64,000 nt of DNA from DASWJZ01 sp963720705 (GTDB lineage Bacteria > Pseudomonadota > Alphaproteobacteria > Rhizobiales > Afifellaceae): assembly GCA_963720705.1 (NCBI GenBank), contig CAVRGJ010000006.1, positions 62,001-126,000 of the forward strand, read 5' to 3'. The notes below the pieces were generated by a model. It had not been told where the DNA came from. It was given only the letters and a program-made list of their open reading frames with translations, and searched no databases. Position 1 is the first letter of the stretch; the number at the start of each line of letters is the position of its first letter. A program made the position numbers and the translations under genes. Positions 34,911-44,038 of this stretch are shown here, in pieces.

Positions 34911-35053
34911 CTAGGCCGTCAGCCGTCGCATCCCCGCCTGCGCCTCCAGCATCTCAACGAGGCGCGCGGCGGGCTGCGGCCTGCCGAAGAGAAAGCCCTG
35001 GCCTCTGTTGCAGCCGAAGAGCCAACGCGCTTGCCTCCTGGGCCCGTTTGCAT
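34911..35053 (-). pseudogene. C-terminal remnant of an EAL-domain protein
   Basis: Within the 357-base gap between the phosphoesterase and the DUF3606 gene, the minus strand keeps an open frame reading LFGCNRGQGFLFGRPQPAAR and ending MRRLTA before a TAG. GCxxxQGFLFGRPxP is the closing signature of EAL cyclic-di-GMP phosphodiesterase domains. Upstream the frame meets a stop at 35054-35056, and no other part of an EAL domain is present. It is therefore a decayed tail with no expected activity. The remainder of the gap holds only the promoter candidate. Confidence 0.65.
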
Positions 35054-35124
35054 GTTACCGGGGGTTGCTTCGCGGGCGCTCGACTTCAGACGAGCGCCAG
35101 CGCGAATTACCGGAAAGGCAAGCA

Positions 35125-35310
35125 ATGGCGGGGCTGAAGGGCAAGGGGCGCGGGACGATCGACAAGGAGCGGCTCGATCTCTCCGAGCGGCAGGCGGTCG
35201 AACATTGGATGAAGCGCTGGGGCGTGACGCGCGAGCAGATCGTGACCGCGCATCGAAAAGTCGGCCGCATGGTGAAGGACATCGCCGCCGAGCTCGGCAA
35301 GCGACGCTAG
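35125..35310 (+). CDS. DUF3606 domain small protein
   Basis: A 61-residue basic protein of the DUF3606 family: a short lead, IDKERLDLSERQAVEHW, then WGVTREQIVTAHRKVG and VKDIAAELGK. Such proteins are small, helical and of unknown function, common in Hyphomicrobiales and Burkholderiales and often stress-induced. AAAGG lies about nine bases before the ATG. It is monocistronic in appearance; about 100 bases past its stop there is a strong GCCGGCC/GGCCGGC hairpin (35407-35425). Confidence 0.8.
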   Translation: MAGLKGKGRGTIDKERLDLSERQAVEHWMKRWGVTREQIVTAHRKVGRMVKDIAAELGKRR

Positions 35311-35406
35311 AGGCCGCGCGGGCGCGGCGCCTTCCGCCCGCGTCGGCGACGATCTTTGAGGTGCGCGAGGCGCGCATATTTGCGCGACCGGAGCGAAAAG
35401 CCCGCA

Positions 35407-35425
35407 GCCGGCCGCGAAGGCCGGC
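35407..35425. other. GC-rich perfect hairpin
   Basis: GCCGGCC at 35407-35413 and GGCCGGC at 35419-35425 form a seven-base stem with a GCGAA tetraloop-like loop. It lies in the gap between two convergent small genes. There is no T-run, so its role is unclear. Confidence 0.35.
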
Positions 35426-35555
35426 CGCATGCTCTGAGCCGGTTGGCTTCAGAAACCGCGCGCTTGTTACATCACACCGAGCGCAAGACCGAATGCGATC
35501 GGCAAACCAGCGTCAGGCGAAGCGAACGAGCGCGGCTATCAGGCCGCGCCGCGTA

Positions 35556-35897
35556 TCAGGCAAGCGTGCGGCTGCAGCTGTTCGCGACCCGCGTCGCGAT
35601 ATCGCTCGGCACTTGCAGATCGGCCATCGCGGCTGTGACCAGCTCGTCGCGCTTGGCACGATTGTCGTAGCCCTTGAACGTAGTGAGATCGCTGCCCTCC
35701 GCCGTCGCGATCCGACCCGCCGACGCGGAACAGATGCTCGCCAGCGTGTCGACGCGGGCACTTTCCACCGCATCGGCGCGCGCGCTGGTGGTCGACACCC
35801 ATCCGGCGCCGAATGCGATGATCGGCGCCGCGATGAGCCCGAGGATGAAGCCGGTGACGTAGGGTTTGCCCACGCGCATGCGTTCGTCGAATGTCAT
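35556..35897 (-). CDS. Small membrane-anchored protein of unknown function
   Basis: A 113-residue protein with one N-terminal membrane helix (about residues 14-36, TGFILGLIAAPIIAFGAGW) and a probably periplasmic domain of ~75 residues containing two cysteines (SICSAS and NSCSRTL) that could form a disulfide. I do not recognise a family. GGGAGAGA lies before the ATG. The sequence upstream is unusually AT-rich and holds the second GGAATAAA promoter candidate, which suggests co-regulation with the phosphoesterase-cupredoxin operon. Confidence 0.7.
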   Translation of the reverse strand: MTFDERMRVGKPYVTGFILGLIAAPIIAFGAGWVSTTSARADAVESARVDTLASICSASAGRIATAEGSDLTTFKGYDNRAKRDELVTAAMADLQVPSDIATRVANSCSRTLA

Positions 35898-35929
35898 GAT
35901 ATCTCTCCCTCTAATCCAATGATTATCGG

Positions 35930-36110
35930 GATCGATACGGGCCCGCGCTTGATATTCTAGACCAATAGGGATGTCCGACGAAAATACTTTACGCCTTTAT
36001 TCCTAAAGAGGCAAATAGAAATCAGAATTATGTCTGCGGTGAGATCAATTATATCGCCGCTTCATCAGCCTCGAAATTCAAAGATGACTGGAGAATAATC
36101 TAGATATTCG
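35930..36110. other. AT-rich intergenic stretch
   Basis: About 180 bases with base composition clearly lower in GC than anything else in the window, including runs such as AAAATACTTTACG and GATCAATTATATCG. It separates the small membrane protein from the three-gene cluster. It contains the second GGAATAAA motif. I found no gene in it; it may be a regulatory region or a transferred fragment. Confidence 0.5.
35977..36003 (-). promoter_or_regulatory. Second GGAATAAA promoter candidate
   Basis: GGAATAAA on the minus strand (36003-35996), then 15 bases, then CGTC (35980-35977), about 80 bases before the ATG of the small membrane protein. Spacing and elements resemble the candidate at 34810-34837. 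Confidence 0.4.
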
Positions 36111-36160
36111 GAATCAAGCGTGCCGGATTCTTACCGCACTCAGCTCAAGAGATTGCGATC

Positions 36161-36490
36161 TCACGCTTCTCCGCCGCCGGTCGTTTCGCCGTCGGCTTCG
36201 CCGAGCAGCCGATCGAGGTCGGCGAGGAGATTGGCGATGAGGGTCTTGCGGCGCGGATCCTGCGCTTCGGAAGTGGCGGCAAAGAGCGAGAGAAGATAGC
36301 GCACTTTTTCCGCCGCCTCGGGCCAGCCCGCGGCCGGCGCCGCCACCAGGAACTTCTCCAGCTCGTCCTGGCGCTCTTTGAGCTTCGCCCGGTCCGCGGC
36401 GACCTCGCTGACGAGCCGGCGGAGCTCGGTCGCCTTCTGCGCCGCCATGCCGCGGTGCTTGTCGAGATCGACGGTGTGCTGCGTCATCAC
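36161..36490 (-). CDS. Small coiled-coil protein, unknown function
   Basis: A 109-residue acidic protein, mostly helical: residues ~20-55 (ELRRLVSEVAADRAKLKERQ) read as a coiled coil, and the tail is Gly/Glu-rich. No membrane segment, signal or catalytic motif is seen. Its ATG overlaps the stop of the preceding gene as ATGA, making it the third member of a tightly packed operon of unknown small proteins. Confidence 0.65.
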   Translation of the reverse strand: MMTQHTVDLDKHRGMAAQKATELRRLVSEVAADRAKLKERQDELEKFLVAAPAAGWPEAAEKVRYLLSLFAATSEAQDPRRKTLIANLLADLDRLLGEADGETTGGGEA

Positions 36491-36783
36491 TCAATTCGTT
36501 GCATGTATTGAAGCGGCTGCCGCTCGCCGTCGTCGGCCTTGCGCAAGACGGCACGCACGAGCGCGGAGTTGATGCGCACATGCTGATAGGAATTGGCGCC
36601 GGCGCCTGGAAGCGGCAGCACGATCGAGGTCGAGACGACGCGGTAGGCGAGGAAGGAAAGCCCCTCGATCAGCTCTTCGACGATCTCGACCTTATAGGTG
36701 CCGGCCGGCTGCTGACAGCCGAGGCCCTCGACGTAGAAGGGCTTGGTGAAGGTGACGGTTTCGCGGGCGACGCGCTCGCTCAT
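36487..36783 (-). CDS. Small protein of unknown function, middle gene of operon
   Basis: A 98-residue protein with alternating hydrophobic and polar residues suggesting a beta-rich fold (TVTFTKPFYVEG, AGTYKVEIVEEL). It has one Cys (GLGCQQPAG) and ends QPLQYMQRIE. The ATG at 36783 overlaps the stop of the preceding gene, and its own stop overlaps the next start, so all three are translationally coupled. I know no family or function. Confidence 0.65.
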   Translation of the reverse strand: MSERVARETVTFTKPFYVEGLGCQQPAGTYKVEIVEELIEGLSFLAYRVVSTSIVLPLPGAGANSYQHVRINSALVRAVLRKADDGERQPLQYMQRIE

Positions 36784-37013
36784 AAGCGGCGGTTTTGCAG
36801 CCCGACGTCGTTCAACCAGATCTCGACGTCGCGCCGCGCCTGCTCGTGCGGAAGGCTGTAGCGCTCCTTCACGGCGGCGATCAGGTCGCGCGCCGTCTTC
36901 ACGTGCTTGTAGTCGGAAGCAGTCAACCGGTCCCATTTCGCCTGCGCGTCATGCAGGCGATGCGTCACGATCTCAAGCCCGCCCGCCCGTATCCCCAGCA
37001 CCCTCGTGGCCAT
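36780..37013 (-). CDS. CsbD-like small protein
   Basis: A 77-residue protein leading the three-gene operon. Residues ~25-70 (WDRLTASDYKHVKTARDLIA, then ERYSLPHEQARRDVEIWL) follow the pattern of CsbD stress proteins, in which W-x-LTxxD is followed by a helix and a Y-x(6)-A-x(3)-V-x-x-W ending. The match is by pattern only. GGAGG five bases before the ATG at 37013 fixes the start. CsbD proteins are small stress-induced helical proteins without a known activity. Confidence 0.65.
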   Translation of the reverse strand: MATRVLGIRAGGLEIVTHRLHDAQAKWDRLTASDYKHVKTARDLIAAVKERYSLPHEQARRDVEIWLNDVGLQNRRL

Positions 37014-37295
37014 TCGATCCTCCAATCGCGAGTTCGGCGGGAATTTCTCCGGGCCAGGTGGCCCGAATCAGATCGGCGCCGGGATATCGAGAGATACCTG
37101 GTCGGTCGGAGCGAATAGGCGGAGCCTTCGATGCTTCCCGCGTGACAGGTTAGATCGAGATGCTCACCGCCCCTTTAGATTCAAATAGATACGCAAGCCG
37201 CGCTTTACAAGGAGAAACCGGCGCCTCGATCTTCCAAGGCGCTGCCGGCCGGCCGGTGCTTAGCTGCCGTTGCGCTTCTGACCTTGAATGCTCCG

Positions 37296-38116
37296 TCACT
37301 CCGGCACGAAGAAATCCGGCTGCAGCGGCACTGACGGATCGACCCGGTACTTCTCCAGATCCCTCACGCCTTCCGACTTCAGGAACGTGTCATCGATCAG
37401 GAAATTCCCGGAAAATTCCCGCGCCGGCTTGTTGAAGATCAGATACGCCGCGTCGGCGAGGATCTCCGGCTTGCGCGAGGCGCGCATGATCTTTTCGCCG
37501 CCCAAGAGGTTCTTGATCGCCGCGGTCGCGATCGTCGTGCGCGGCCAGAGCGCGTTGACGGCAATGCCGCGCCCGCGGAACTCTTCCGCAAAGCCGAGCA
37601 CGCAAAGGCTCATGCCGAACTTCGCCATCGTGTAGGCGACATGCGGCGCGAACCATTTGGCCTGCATGTCGAGCGGCGGGGAGAGCATCAGCACATGCGG
37701 GTTCTCCGACTTTTCAAGATATGGCAGCGCGAGCTTCGTCACCAGGAACGCGCCGCGCGCGTTGATCTGATGCATCAGATCGAAGCGCTTCATCTCGATC
37801 GCGCTGGTCGTCGCGAGATTGATCGCCGAAGCGTTGTTCACGACGATGTCGATGCCGCCGAATTCCTCCGCGGTCCTTTGGATGGCGTCGGCGACCGCAG
37901 CATCGTCGCGGATGTCGACGGCAAGCGGCAGCACGCTGCCGCCGGCATGCACGATCGCTTCCGCCGCCGTGTAGATGGTGCCCTCGAGCTTCGGGTGCGG
38001 CGTCTTGGTCTTCGCCGCGATGGTGATGTTGGCGCCGTCCTTCGCGGCGCGAAGCGCGATCGCGAGCCCGATCCCGCGCGACGCGCCGGTGATGAAAAGC
38101 GTTTTCCCGGCGAGGC

Positions 38117-38120
<4 letters not shown>
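37296..38120 (-). CDS. SDR-family oxidoreductase (hydroxysteroid dehydrogenase-like 2 type)
   Basis: A 274-residue short-chain dehydrogenase of the HSDL2-like group. The nucleotide motif TGASRGIGLAIALRAAKDG is near residue 12, NNASAIN near 87, and the catalytic set is Ser in LMLSPP and YTMAKF. The C-terminus has DTFLKSEGVRDLEKYRVDP, typical of this group. Members are linked to fatty acid or steroid metabolism. The ATG overlaps the stop of the upstream acyl-CoA dehydrogenase gene as ATGA, which suggests a shared acyl-CoA pathway. Confidence 0.88.
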
Positions 38121-39905
<1,785 letters not shown>

Positions 39906-39975
39906 GAGCGTTTCTCCCCAGCGCCTTTATACCAGTGCTTGACGCCCCGTCGCCTGCGGGCGAAAGGCCGCCCCT

Positions 39976-40998
39976 GTGCGCCACCTGGTTCTCTCCGATA
40001 CGAACATTTCCGCGGCTGTCGCCGCGGCGGTCGATGCGCTTCGCGCCGGAGCGCTCGTTGCTCTGCCCACCGAGACCGTCTACGGGCTTGCCGCCGACGC
40101 AGCGAACGGCGAAGCAGTCGCGCGAATATTCGAAGCCAAGGGACGACCGCGCTTCAACCCGCTGATCTGCCACGTGGCCGATGTCGCGATGGCGCGGCGC
40201 TACGGCCTTCTCGACGCGAAGGCGGAAGTGCTTGCGAAAGAGTTTTGGCCGGGGCCGCTGACGCTCGTCGTGCCGCTCGCAGACAATGCGGCGGTGCATC
40301 CCCTCGTGACCGCCGGGCTTCCGACGATCGCGCTCCGCGGACCGCTTGGGATCGCGCGCAACGTCATCGCGGCATTCGGCGGCGCGCTTGCAGCGCCCTC
40401 CGCCAACCCTTCGGGGCGACTCAGCCCGACCCGCGCCGAGCACGTGATCAGCGGGCTCGGTGACAAAGTGGCGCTGGTTCTCGACTCGGGGCCCTCGAAG
40501 GTCGGGCTCGAATCAACAATCGTTTCGCTCACCGGCGACAAGCCAGTGCTGCTTCGCCCCGGCGGCGTGCCGGCAAAGGCGATCGAGGCCGCGCTCGACG
40601 AGAAGCTCGCACGCGCTTCAGTCGGCGATCCGGTGACTGCGCCAGGAATGCTTTCGAGCCACTACGCGCCGCGCCTGCCGCTCCGGCTCGACGCGGAGTC
40701 CGTTACGCAGGGTGAGGCTTTGCTCGCTTTCGGCCCGACCCAGGTGCCGGGCGCAAAGCGCGCCGCCGCGCAAAGGAATCTGAGCCCGTCCGGCGATCTC
40801 GTCGAGGCTGCAGCGAATCTCTTCGCCCTTCTCGCAGAGCTCGACGCAAGCGGCGCCTCCGCAATCGCAGTCGCGCCGGTCCCGCATGAAGGCCTCGGCG
40901 AGGCGATCAACGACCGGCTGAAGCGCGCAGCGGCACCGCGAGTGGCGAGCAACCGCTCCCTTGGCCCCTTTCCGCAAGGGGGAGGCGAACGGGATTGA
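39976..40998 (+). CDS. sua5: L-threonylcarbamoyladenylate synthase, Sua5 type
   Basis: Makes threonylcarbamoyl-AMP for the t6A37 modification of tRNAs; 340 residues with an N-terminal YrdC domain (TETVYGLAADA, PRFNPLICHV, APSANPSGRLSPT) and a C-terminal Sua5 domain after ~215. The GTG start has CGAAAGG nine bases upstream. The last 18 residues after LKRAAAPR come from a repeat-like CCTTTCCGCAAGGGGGAGG sequence and are probably a non-conserved extension. It is followed by the deacetylase gene. Confidence 0.92.
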   Translation: MRHLVLSDTNISAAVAAAVDALRAGALVALPTETVYGLAADAANGEAVARIFEAKGRPRFNPLICHVADVAMARRYGLLDAKAEVLAKEFWPGPLTLVVPLADNAAVHPLVTAGLPTIALRGPLGIARNVIAAFGGALAAPSANPSGRLSPTRAEHVISGLGDKVALVLDSGPSKVGLESTIVSLTGDKPVLLRPGGVPAKAIEAALDEKLARASVGDPVTAPGMLSSHYAPRLPLRLDAESVTQGEALLAFGPTQVPGAKRAAAQRNLSPSGDLVEAAANLFALLAELDASGASAIAVAPVPHEGLGEAINDRLKRAAAPRVASNRSLGPFPQGGGERD

Positions 40999-41050
40999 CG
41001 GAGCGCGCCGCGAGCGGGCACATGCCCTCGCGAAAGCGCGGCGGATTCCT

Positions 41051-41977
41051 TTGACCACTCTCCTTCTGCACCACGCGGCATTCCTCGAGCATCTGACGCC
41101 GATCGGACACCCGGAGCGGCCGGATCGCCTGCGCGCGATCCATGCCGCGCTCGACAATCCCGATTTCGCTGCCCTGACGCGCGTCGAGGCACCGCTTGCC
41201 GAGCCGGAGACCGCCCTCCTCTGCCACACCGAGCGCTATGTCGAGGCGATCCGCCGCGCGATCCCGGCAGAGGGGCTGGCGCGGATCGACATGGACACGA
41301 CCGTCTCGCCCGGCTCATGGGAGGCCGCAATGCGGGGGATCGGCGCGGGGCTCCATTCCGTCGACGCTGTCGTCAACGGCGAAGCGGCGAATGCCTTTTG
41401 CGCCGTGCGTCCGCCGGGCCACCACGCCGAGACGGAACGCGCGATGGGCTTCTGCCTCTTCAACAACATTGCCATCGCCGCCCGCCACGCGCAGCAGAAG
41501 CACGGCATGGCAAAAGTCGCGATCGTCGACTGGGATGTGCACCACGGCAACGGCACGCAGGAGATATTCTGGTCCGACCCCAGCGTGCTCTACGCCTCGA
41601 CGCATCAGATGCCGCTTTTTCCCGGCACAGGCGCACCGTCGGAGAATGGCGTCGGCAACATCTTCAATGCATCGCTTTCGCCCGGCGACGGAACGGCGGA
41701 GTTCAAGGCAGCGTTTCGCGAGGTGATCCTGCCGGCGGTGCGCGCGTTCCGCCCGGAGCTTCTATTGATCTCCGCCGGCTTCGACGCGCATCGGCGCGAC
41801 CCGCTCGCCGAGATCAATCTCGAAGCGGAGGATTTCGCATGGGCGACGGCAGAATTGATGGAGATCGCCGACGCCACGGCGAACGGCCGGGTCGTCGCGC
41901 TGCTTGAAGGGGGCTATGATCTGAAAGGACTCGCGGCGTCGGCCGCCGCGCACATCCGCCAGCTGATGGCGGCCTGA
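41051..41977 (+). CDS. Histone deacetylase-family (class II-like) amidohydrolase
   Basis: A zinc amidohydrolase of about 308 residues, acting on acetylated amines or proteins in the cytosol. Signatures: HPERPDRLRAI, AVRPPGHHAETERAMGFCLF with the two active His, WDVHHGNGTQEIF with metal Asp and His, and LLISAGFDAHRRDP. I use a TTG at 41051 by length comparison; the frame is open to 40961, which would overlap sua5. xseB follows after ten bases, a pairing widely seen in Hyphomicrobiales. Confidence 0.87.
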   Translation: MTTLLLHHAAFLEHLTPIGHPERPDRLRAIHAALDNPDFAALTRVEAPLAEPETALLCHTERYVEAIRRAIPAEGLARIDMDTTVSPGSWEAAMRGIGAGLHSVDAVVNGEAANAFCAVRPPGHHAETERAMGFCLFNNIAIAARHAQQKHGMAKVAIVDWDVHHGNGTQEIFWSDPSVLYASTHQMPLFPGTGAPSENGVGNIFNASLSPGDGTAEFKAAFREVILPAVRAFRPELLLISAGFDAHRRDPLAEINLEAEDFAWATAELMEIADATANGRVVALLEGGYDLKGLAASAAAHIRQLMAA

Positions 41978-41987
41978 GGAGAGAGAC

Positions 41988-42236
41988 TTGGCGGAAGACG
42001 CATTGCCCGACGTGAATACGCTTGCCTTCGAGGCGGCGCTGAAGGAGCTCGAAGGGATTGTCGCCAAGCTCGAGCGCGGCGACGTCGCGCTCGAAGAATC
42101 GATCGCCATCTACGAGCGCGGCGAGGCCCTGAAGAAGCGCTGCGAAGCGTTGCTGGCACAAGCTGAAGAGCGCGTGGAGAAGATCCGCGCTGCGGAGGGC
42201 AAGGCCGTCGGCACCGAGCCTTTCGACGCGAAGTAG
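41988..42236 (+). CDS. xseB: Exodeoxyribonuclease VII small subunit
   Basis: An 82-residue small subunit of the exonuclease VII complex that degrades single-stranded DNA. It has the family helix-turn core FEAALKELEGIVAKLERGDV followed by ALEESIAIYERGEAL. The TTG start has AGGAGAG four bases upstream, a convincing site. It is separated by ten bases from the deacetylase gene and ends six bases from the convergent cupin gene. The large subunit gene xseA is not here. Confidence 0.93.
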   Translation: MAEDALPDVNTLAFEAALKELEGIVAKLERGDVALEESIAIYERGEALKKRCEALLAQAEERVEKIRAAEGKAVGTEPFDAK

Positions 42237-42242
42237 GCGCCC

Positions 42243-42617
42243 TCATTCCGCCCAGGGCGGCGTGAAGGCCGGCGCGTCGCCGATCCTGGCGCGGCCACCG
42301 ACCGGCAGCACGGCGACAGCCTCGAACGGCGCGTCGTGCGGATTGGAGAGCGCGAAGTCGGTGTCCTCCGGCACGATCACGGCGCTGCCGGCGGCGACGT
42401 CGAACTCCTCCGCGCCGATTCTGAAGCGGGCCTTCCCGGCGATCGCGACGATGATTTCCTCGCGGGTCAGACGGTGCGTGAGCGGCTCTGTGGACGGCGC
42501 CATCGAAAGCCGCCAGACGGCGGTTTCGCGCGCGCCGCGACTGGGCGAAGCAAGACCGGTGAAGCGGACACCGGGAATGTCGAAGCTCGGGGCGTCGGAA
42601 GCGGGAATGACGGGCAC
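42243..42617 (-). CDS. Single-domain cupin protein
   Basis: A 124-residue small beta-barrel. The first cupin motif reads LTHRLTREEIIVAIAGKARF, and the second PEDTDFALSNPHDAPFEA, so some of the usual metal ligands (His, Glu, His) are kept. Function is unknown; such proteins can be dioxygenases, isomerases or binding proteins. It is divergent from the MarR regulator gene, and a long inverted repeat lies between them, so MarR control is likely. Confidence 0.8.
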   Translation of the reverse strand: MPVIPASDAPSFDIPGVRFTGLASPSRGARETAVWRLSMAPSTEPLTHRLTREEIIVAIAGKARFRIGAEEFDVAAGSAVIVPEDTDFALSNPHDAPFEAVAVLPVGGRARIGDAPAFTPPWAE

Positions 42618-42638
42618 GTCGGCTCCTTTGTTCTGCCT

Positions 42639-42692
42639 GCAAACGGACTGTTCAGCGTTGCGCGCGTCGGCGGCATCGGATAGTCCGTTTGC
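42639..42692. promoter_or_regulatory. Inverted-repeat operator candidate between cupin and MarR genes
   Basis: GCAAACGGACT (42639-42649) and AGTCCGTTTGC (42682-42692) are perfect 11-base inverted copies, with centres 43 bases apart, close to four helical turns. They lie in the shared promoter region of the divergent cupin and MarR genes. They are plausible sites for the MarR-family regulator; binding is not shown by sequence alone. Confidence 0.55.
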
Positions 42693-42715
42693 TTGACTAT
42701 AGCGATTCGCGGAGA

Positions 42716-43171
42716 ATGGTCAAGAGACTTGACAAAGATGGGCCAGCGTTGCTCGACCACGTCGGCTGGCGGCTCTGGCGCATAAGCCGGCAGTGGAAAG
42801 AAGCCTTCGACGCCGGAATGCGCGCGCGCGGCTATCCCTGGTTCGGCGAGGCGCGCTCGAACGTTATTGCCCATCTCGGCCGCGAGGGCACCCGCCAGAA
42901 AGAGCTGGTCAGGCGGATGGGGCTCAGCAAGCAGGCGGTCCAGCAACTCGTGGACGAGCTGGTCGCCGAGGGCCTCGTGGAGCGCCGCGCCGACCCCGCC
43001 GACAAGCGCGGCAATATCGTCGTCTTCACGCGCGCCGGCCTGTCGATGCTTGCCGACTCCAATATCGTGAAGCTGGCGCTTGAGGGCGAATACCGGGCGA
43101 AGCTCGGCGGCGCAGCGTTCCGCGACCTGATGCTTGCCCTGAAGAAGCTCGACGAAGACGAAAGCGCCTAG
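42716..43171 (+). CDS. MarR-family transcriptional regulator
   Basis: A 151-residue winged-helix regulator. The recognition region is RQKELVRRMGLSKQAVQQLV followed by the wing ERRADPADKRGNIVVFT, which has the conserved D-x-R of MarR wings. The N-terminal helix WRLWRISRQWKEAF serves dimerisation. The ATG at 42716 is preferred for length, although GGAGA touches it; a TTG at 42689 would add nine residues. It probably controls itself and the divergent cupin gene through the repeat at 42639-42692. Confidence 0.87.
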   Translation: MVKRLDKDGPALLDHVGWRLWRISRQWKEAFDAGMRARGYPWFGEARSNVIAHLGREGTRQKELVRRMGLSKQAVQQLVDELVAEGLVERRADPADKRGNIVVFTRAGLSMLADSNIVKLALEGEYRAKLGGAAFRDLMLALKKLDEDESA

Positions 43172-43181
43172 CGCTGCCCTC

Positions 43182-43207
43182 GCGCCGCCTCGCTTGGGCG
43201 GCGGCGC
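43182..43207. terminator. Hairpin between convergent MarR and slipin genes
   Basis: GCGCCGCC at 43182-43189 pairs with GGCGGCGC at 43200-43207 over a ten-base loop, 11 bases after the MarR stop and 27 before the slipin stop. No T-run is seen, so it would be a Rho-assisted or weak bidirectional terminator. Confidence 0.4.
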
Positions 43208-43233
43208 TCCAAGGAAAGCCCAGATTCAGACGT

Positions 43234-44007
43234 TCATGCTGCGCCTTTGTCGGCCTTCAGACCGGCCGAGAGCGCCTGCAGCAGATCGGTTGGAAGCGGC
43301 AACACGATGGTGTTGCTGCGATCGCTCGCGATATCGTGCAAAGCGCCGAGATAACGAAGCTGCATCGACGCCGGCGCGCTCGCCATGATTTGCGCCGCCT
43401 CCACCAGCTTCTGCGCCGCCTGCTGCTCGCCCTCCGCGTTGATGATCTTGGCGCGGCGCACGCGCTCGGCTTCGGCCTGCTTGGCAATCGCCCGGATCAT
43501 GCTCTCGGAGATGTCGACCTGCTTGATCTCGACATTCGTCACCTTGATGCCCCACGCTTCCGTCTGCGCGTCGATGATCTCCTGAACGTCGGTGTTGAGC
43601 TTGTCGCGCTCGGCGAGCATCTCGTCGAGGCTGTGTTTGCCGAGCACCGAACGCAATGTGGTCTGCGCCAGCTGACTTGTCGCCTGCAAGAAATTCTCAA
43701 CCTGGATGATCGCCTTGTCGGCGTCGACAACACGGAAATAGAGAACGGCATTGACTTTGACCGACACGTTGTCGCGCGAGATCACGTCCTGACTCGGCAC
43801 ATCGAGCACGATCACCCTGAGATCGACGCGCACCATCTGCTGAATGTAGGGGAGCATCAAAATCAGCCCCGGACCCTTCACCCCGGTGAAGCGGCCGAGC
43901 GTGAACATGACGCCCCGCTCGTACTCGCGGAACACGCGGATCGCCGATCCCAGGATGGCGATCGCGAGGATGGCAATCACCGCATAGGCCACCAAATTGA
44001 CCATCAT
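43234..44007 (-). CDS. Slipin/stomatin-like SPFH membrane protein
   Basis: A 257-residue membrane scaffold protein. One N-terminal hairpin or helix (residues ~4-22), then the SPFH domain (YERGVMFTLGRFTGVKGPG, LDVPSQDVISRDNVSVKVNA) and a helical C-terminal part (SMIRAIAKQAEAERVRRAKI) used in oligomerisation. Slipins pair with NfeD proteins, and the NfeD gene lies just upstream on the same strand, 31 bases away. Together they are thought to organise membrane microdomains and quality control. AAGGA precedes the ATG. Confidence 0.92.
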   Translation of the reverse strand: MMVNLVAYAVIAILAIAILGSAIRVFREYERGVMFTLGRFTGVKGPGLILMLPYIQQMVRVDLRVIVLDVPSQDVISRDNVSVKVNAVLYFRVVDADKAIIQVENFLQATSQLAQTTLRSVLGKHSLDEMLAERDKLNTDVQEIIDAQTEAWGIKVTNVEIKQVDISESMIRAIAKQAEAERVRRAKIINAEGEQQAAQKLVEAAQIMASAPASMQLRYLGALHDIASDRSNTIVLPLPTDLLQALSAGLKADKGAA

Positions 44008-44038
44008 CGTTCCTTTCCAGTGTTTCGCGACGCGGCGC

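Noticed and set aside
35930..36110. Possible replication origin because of low GC
   Set aside because: No DnaA-box cluster, parAB, repC or dnaA gene is present, and the stretch is short.
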